From NCBI GenBank assembly GCA_005239945.1, contig SBAY01000134.1, positions 1 to 7,611 of the forward strand: 7,611 bases of DNA, written 5' to 3'. Position numbers and translations under genes: made by a program. The stretch comes from Nitrospira sp. (GTDB taxonomy: Bacteria > UBA9089 > CG2-30-40-21 > SBAY01). Positions 6,785-7,611 of this stretch are shown piece by piece. Numbering within the stretch: the first letter of the stretch is position 1; every line of letters starts with the position of its first letter. Below the pieces are notes generated by a model, which ran no database searches, was not told the DNA's origin, and saw only the letters and a program-made list of their open reading frames with translations.

Positions 6785-7527
6785 CCTATAAGCCCTATAG
6801 AGATTTTTTCAATGATTTAATGAATTTTATCTTTGCCTCTGATTGTAGGGTTTGTAAAAATTTACTATCCAGTTTGGAAGAAAAATATATCTGTAAAGAC
6901 TGCTTCTCAAAGATAGAATTTATTAAGCCGCCTTATTGTGATAAATGTGGGAAAATATTAGTAGAATCATTTAAAAGGATTGAAAAACCTCTATGCAGGG
7001 ATTGCTCCAGCCATAAAAGGCACTTTTATAAAGCAAGGGCGCTGGGTATTTATGAAGGGATACTACGAGAGGGAATTCACATCCTCAAGTTTGAAAAGAA
7101 GGTAGGTATTCATAAACCGTTAGGGGATTTAATGGTCAGGTATCTTAAAGAACAACAAAGGAATTTAATTAGTCGGATTGATTTTCTAATACCGGTTCCA
7201 TTGCATCGAAAGAGGCTTAAATCAAGGGGATTCAATCAGGCACAACTTTTATGTGAGTATATCGAGAAACACCTTAATTTACCGGTAAACCTTGACCTGA
7301 AACGGATTAGATGGACAACACCACAGATGAATTTAGGTCGGCAAGAGCGGCTTCAGAACATAAAAGGTGCCTTTGAGATAAGGAACAAAGGCACAATTTC
7401 GGAAAAACAGATATTATTGGTCGATGATATCTTTACCACAGGGGCAACTGTTGAGGAATGCAGCAAGGTATTGCTCAAGGCAGGGGCAAAACAAGTCTCT
7501 GTTTTAACCTTAGCCAGGGGTCGATGA
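6763..7527 (+). CDS. comF: ComF-family phosphoribosyltransferase-fold protein
   Basis: The protein has 254 residues, about the usual length for the ComFC/GntX family. The N-terminal part carries four CxxC pairs (Cys28/31, 44/47, 59/62, 78/81), as expected for the zinc-binding region. The C-terminal half is a type I phosphoribosyltransferase fold with PVPLHRKRLKSRGFNQA (144-160) and the PRPP-binding ILLVDDIFTTGAT (217-229), acidic pair included. In Bacillus the ComF proteins help natural DNA uptake; in other bacteria the role is often unclear, so function here is by family only. The start at 6763 has GGATGGAA (6745-6752) about 10 nt upstream and overlaps serS by 22 nt. A shorter start at ATG 6820 (Met20, NFIFASDCRVC) would fit typical family N-termini but has no ribosome site. 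Translation is probably coupled to serS. Confidence 0.93.
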   Translation: MSSKTYLTYKPYRDFFNDLMNFIFASDCRVCKNLLSSLEEKYICKDCFSKIEFIKPPYCDKCGKILVESFKRIEKPLCRDCSSHKRHFYKARALGIYEGILREGIHILKFEKKVGIHKPLGDLMVRYLKEQQRNLISRIDFLIPVPLHRKRLKSRGFNQAQLLCEYIEKHLNLPVNLDLKRIRWTTPQMNLGRQERLQNIKGAFEIRNKGTISEKQILLVDDIFTTGATVEECSKVLLKAGAKQVSVLTLARGR

Positions 7528-7564
7528 ATAATCCGCAAAAATTAGTAATGAAGCAGTCGTTGGT

Positions 7565-7606
7565 AGGGGAGAGAAACCCTTTTTGAAAAAAGTGTTTCTC
7601 TCCCCT
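7565..7606 (+). terminator. Long inverted repeat after comF, probable operon terminator
   Basis: A perfect 13-bp arm (7565-7577, AGGGGAGAGAAAC) pairs with 7594-7606. After one mismatch (C7578/T7593), an inner stem CTTTT (7579-7583) pairs with AAAAG (7588-7592) around a TGAA loop. The whole 42 nt is thus an almost complete hairpin, 38 nt past the comF stop. Only two Ts follow before the sequence turns to AAAC, so a classical U-run is missing. It may be a Rho-independent terminator of weak type, an RNA 3'-end stabiliser, or a copy of a dispersed palindromic repeat cut off by the window edge. Confidence 0.6.
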
Positions 7607-7611
7607 TAAAC

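Overview
The window is bacterial, AT-rich and gene-dense. It carries one very large secreted surface-type protein followed by two housekeeping genes, all on the + strand. The large protein has a signal peptide, PKD/Ig-like modules and a C-terminal tail resembling type IX sorting or FlgD-like tails. Together with intergenic hairpin repeats and a group II intron remnant, this suggests an uncultured diderm lineage of the FCB/PVC/Omnitrophota kind. No marker here fixes the phylum, so that placement is inference from style only.

Layout. Positions 1-484 are mostly non-coding. There may be the last codons of an upstream gene (2-76). Three copies of a 24-nt hairpin repeat follow, two direct (150-173, 200-223) and one inverted (243-266). 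Next comes a group II intron 3' fragment, domain V plus domain VI (299-385), with no reverse transcriptase or intron body in view. A candidate promoter and a perfect tandem 11-bp repeat abut the start of the large gene. Positions 485-5146 encode a 1553-residue exported protein: signal peptide, PKD domain, all-helical alpha/alpha-toroid (prenyltransferase/squalene-cyclase-repeat-like) domain, second PKD domain, a Big/invasin-like Ig domain, seven further Ig-like modules (five sharing a TQTAG-type motif), a C-terminal beta domain and a sorting-type tail.

Positions 5147-5494 hold a near-consensus sigma-70 promoter and a leader of about 225 nt with a terminator-like hairpin, upstream of serS (seryl-tRNA synthetase, 5495-6784). 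A comF-family gene (6763-7527) overlaps the end of serS by 22 nt, so the two probably form a translationally coupled operon. The window closes with a long, nearly perfect inverted repeat (7565-7606) just after comF, probably the operon's end structure.

Functionally, the large protein stands alone as an extracellular or surface factor of unknown role. serS charges tRNA-Ser. The ComF protein is a phosphoribosyltransferase-fold protein of the DNA-uptake/GntX family. The least ordinary material is the large protein's architecture, the covarying hairpin repeats beside the intron remnant, and the serS leader.
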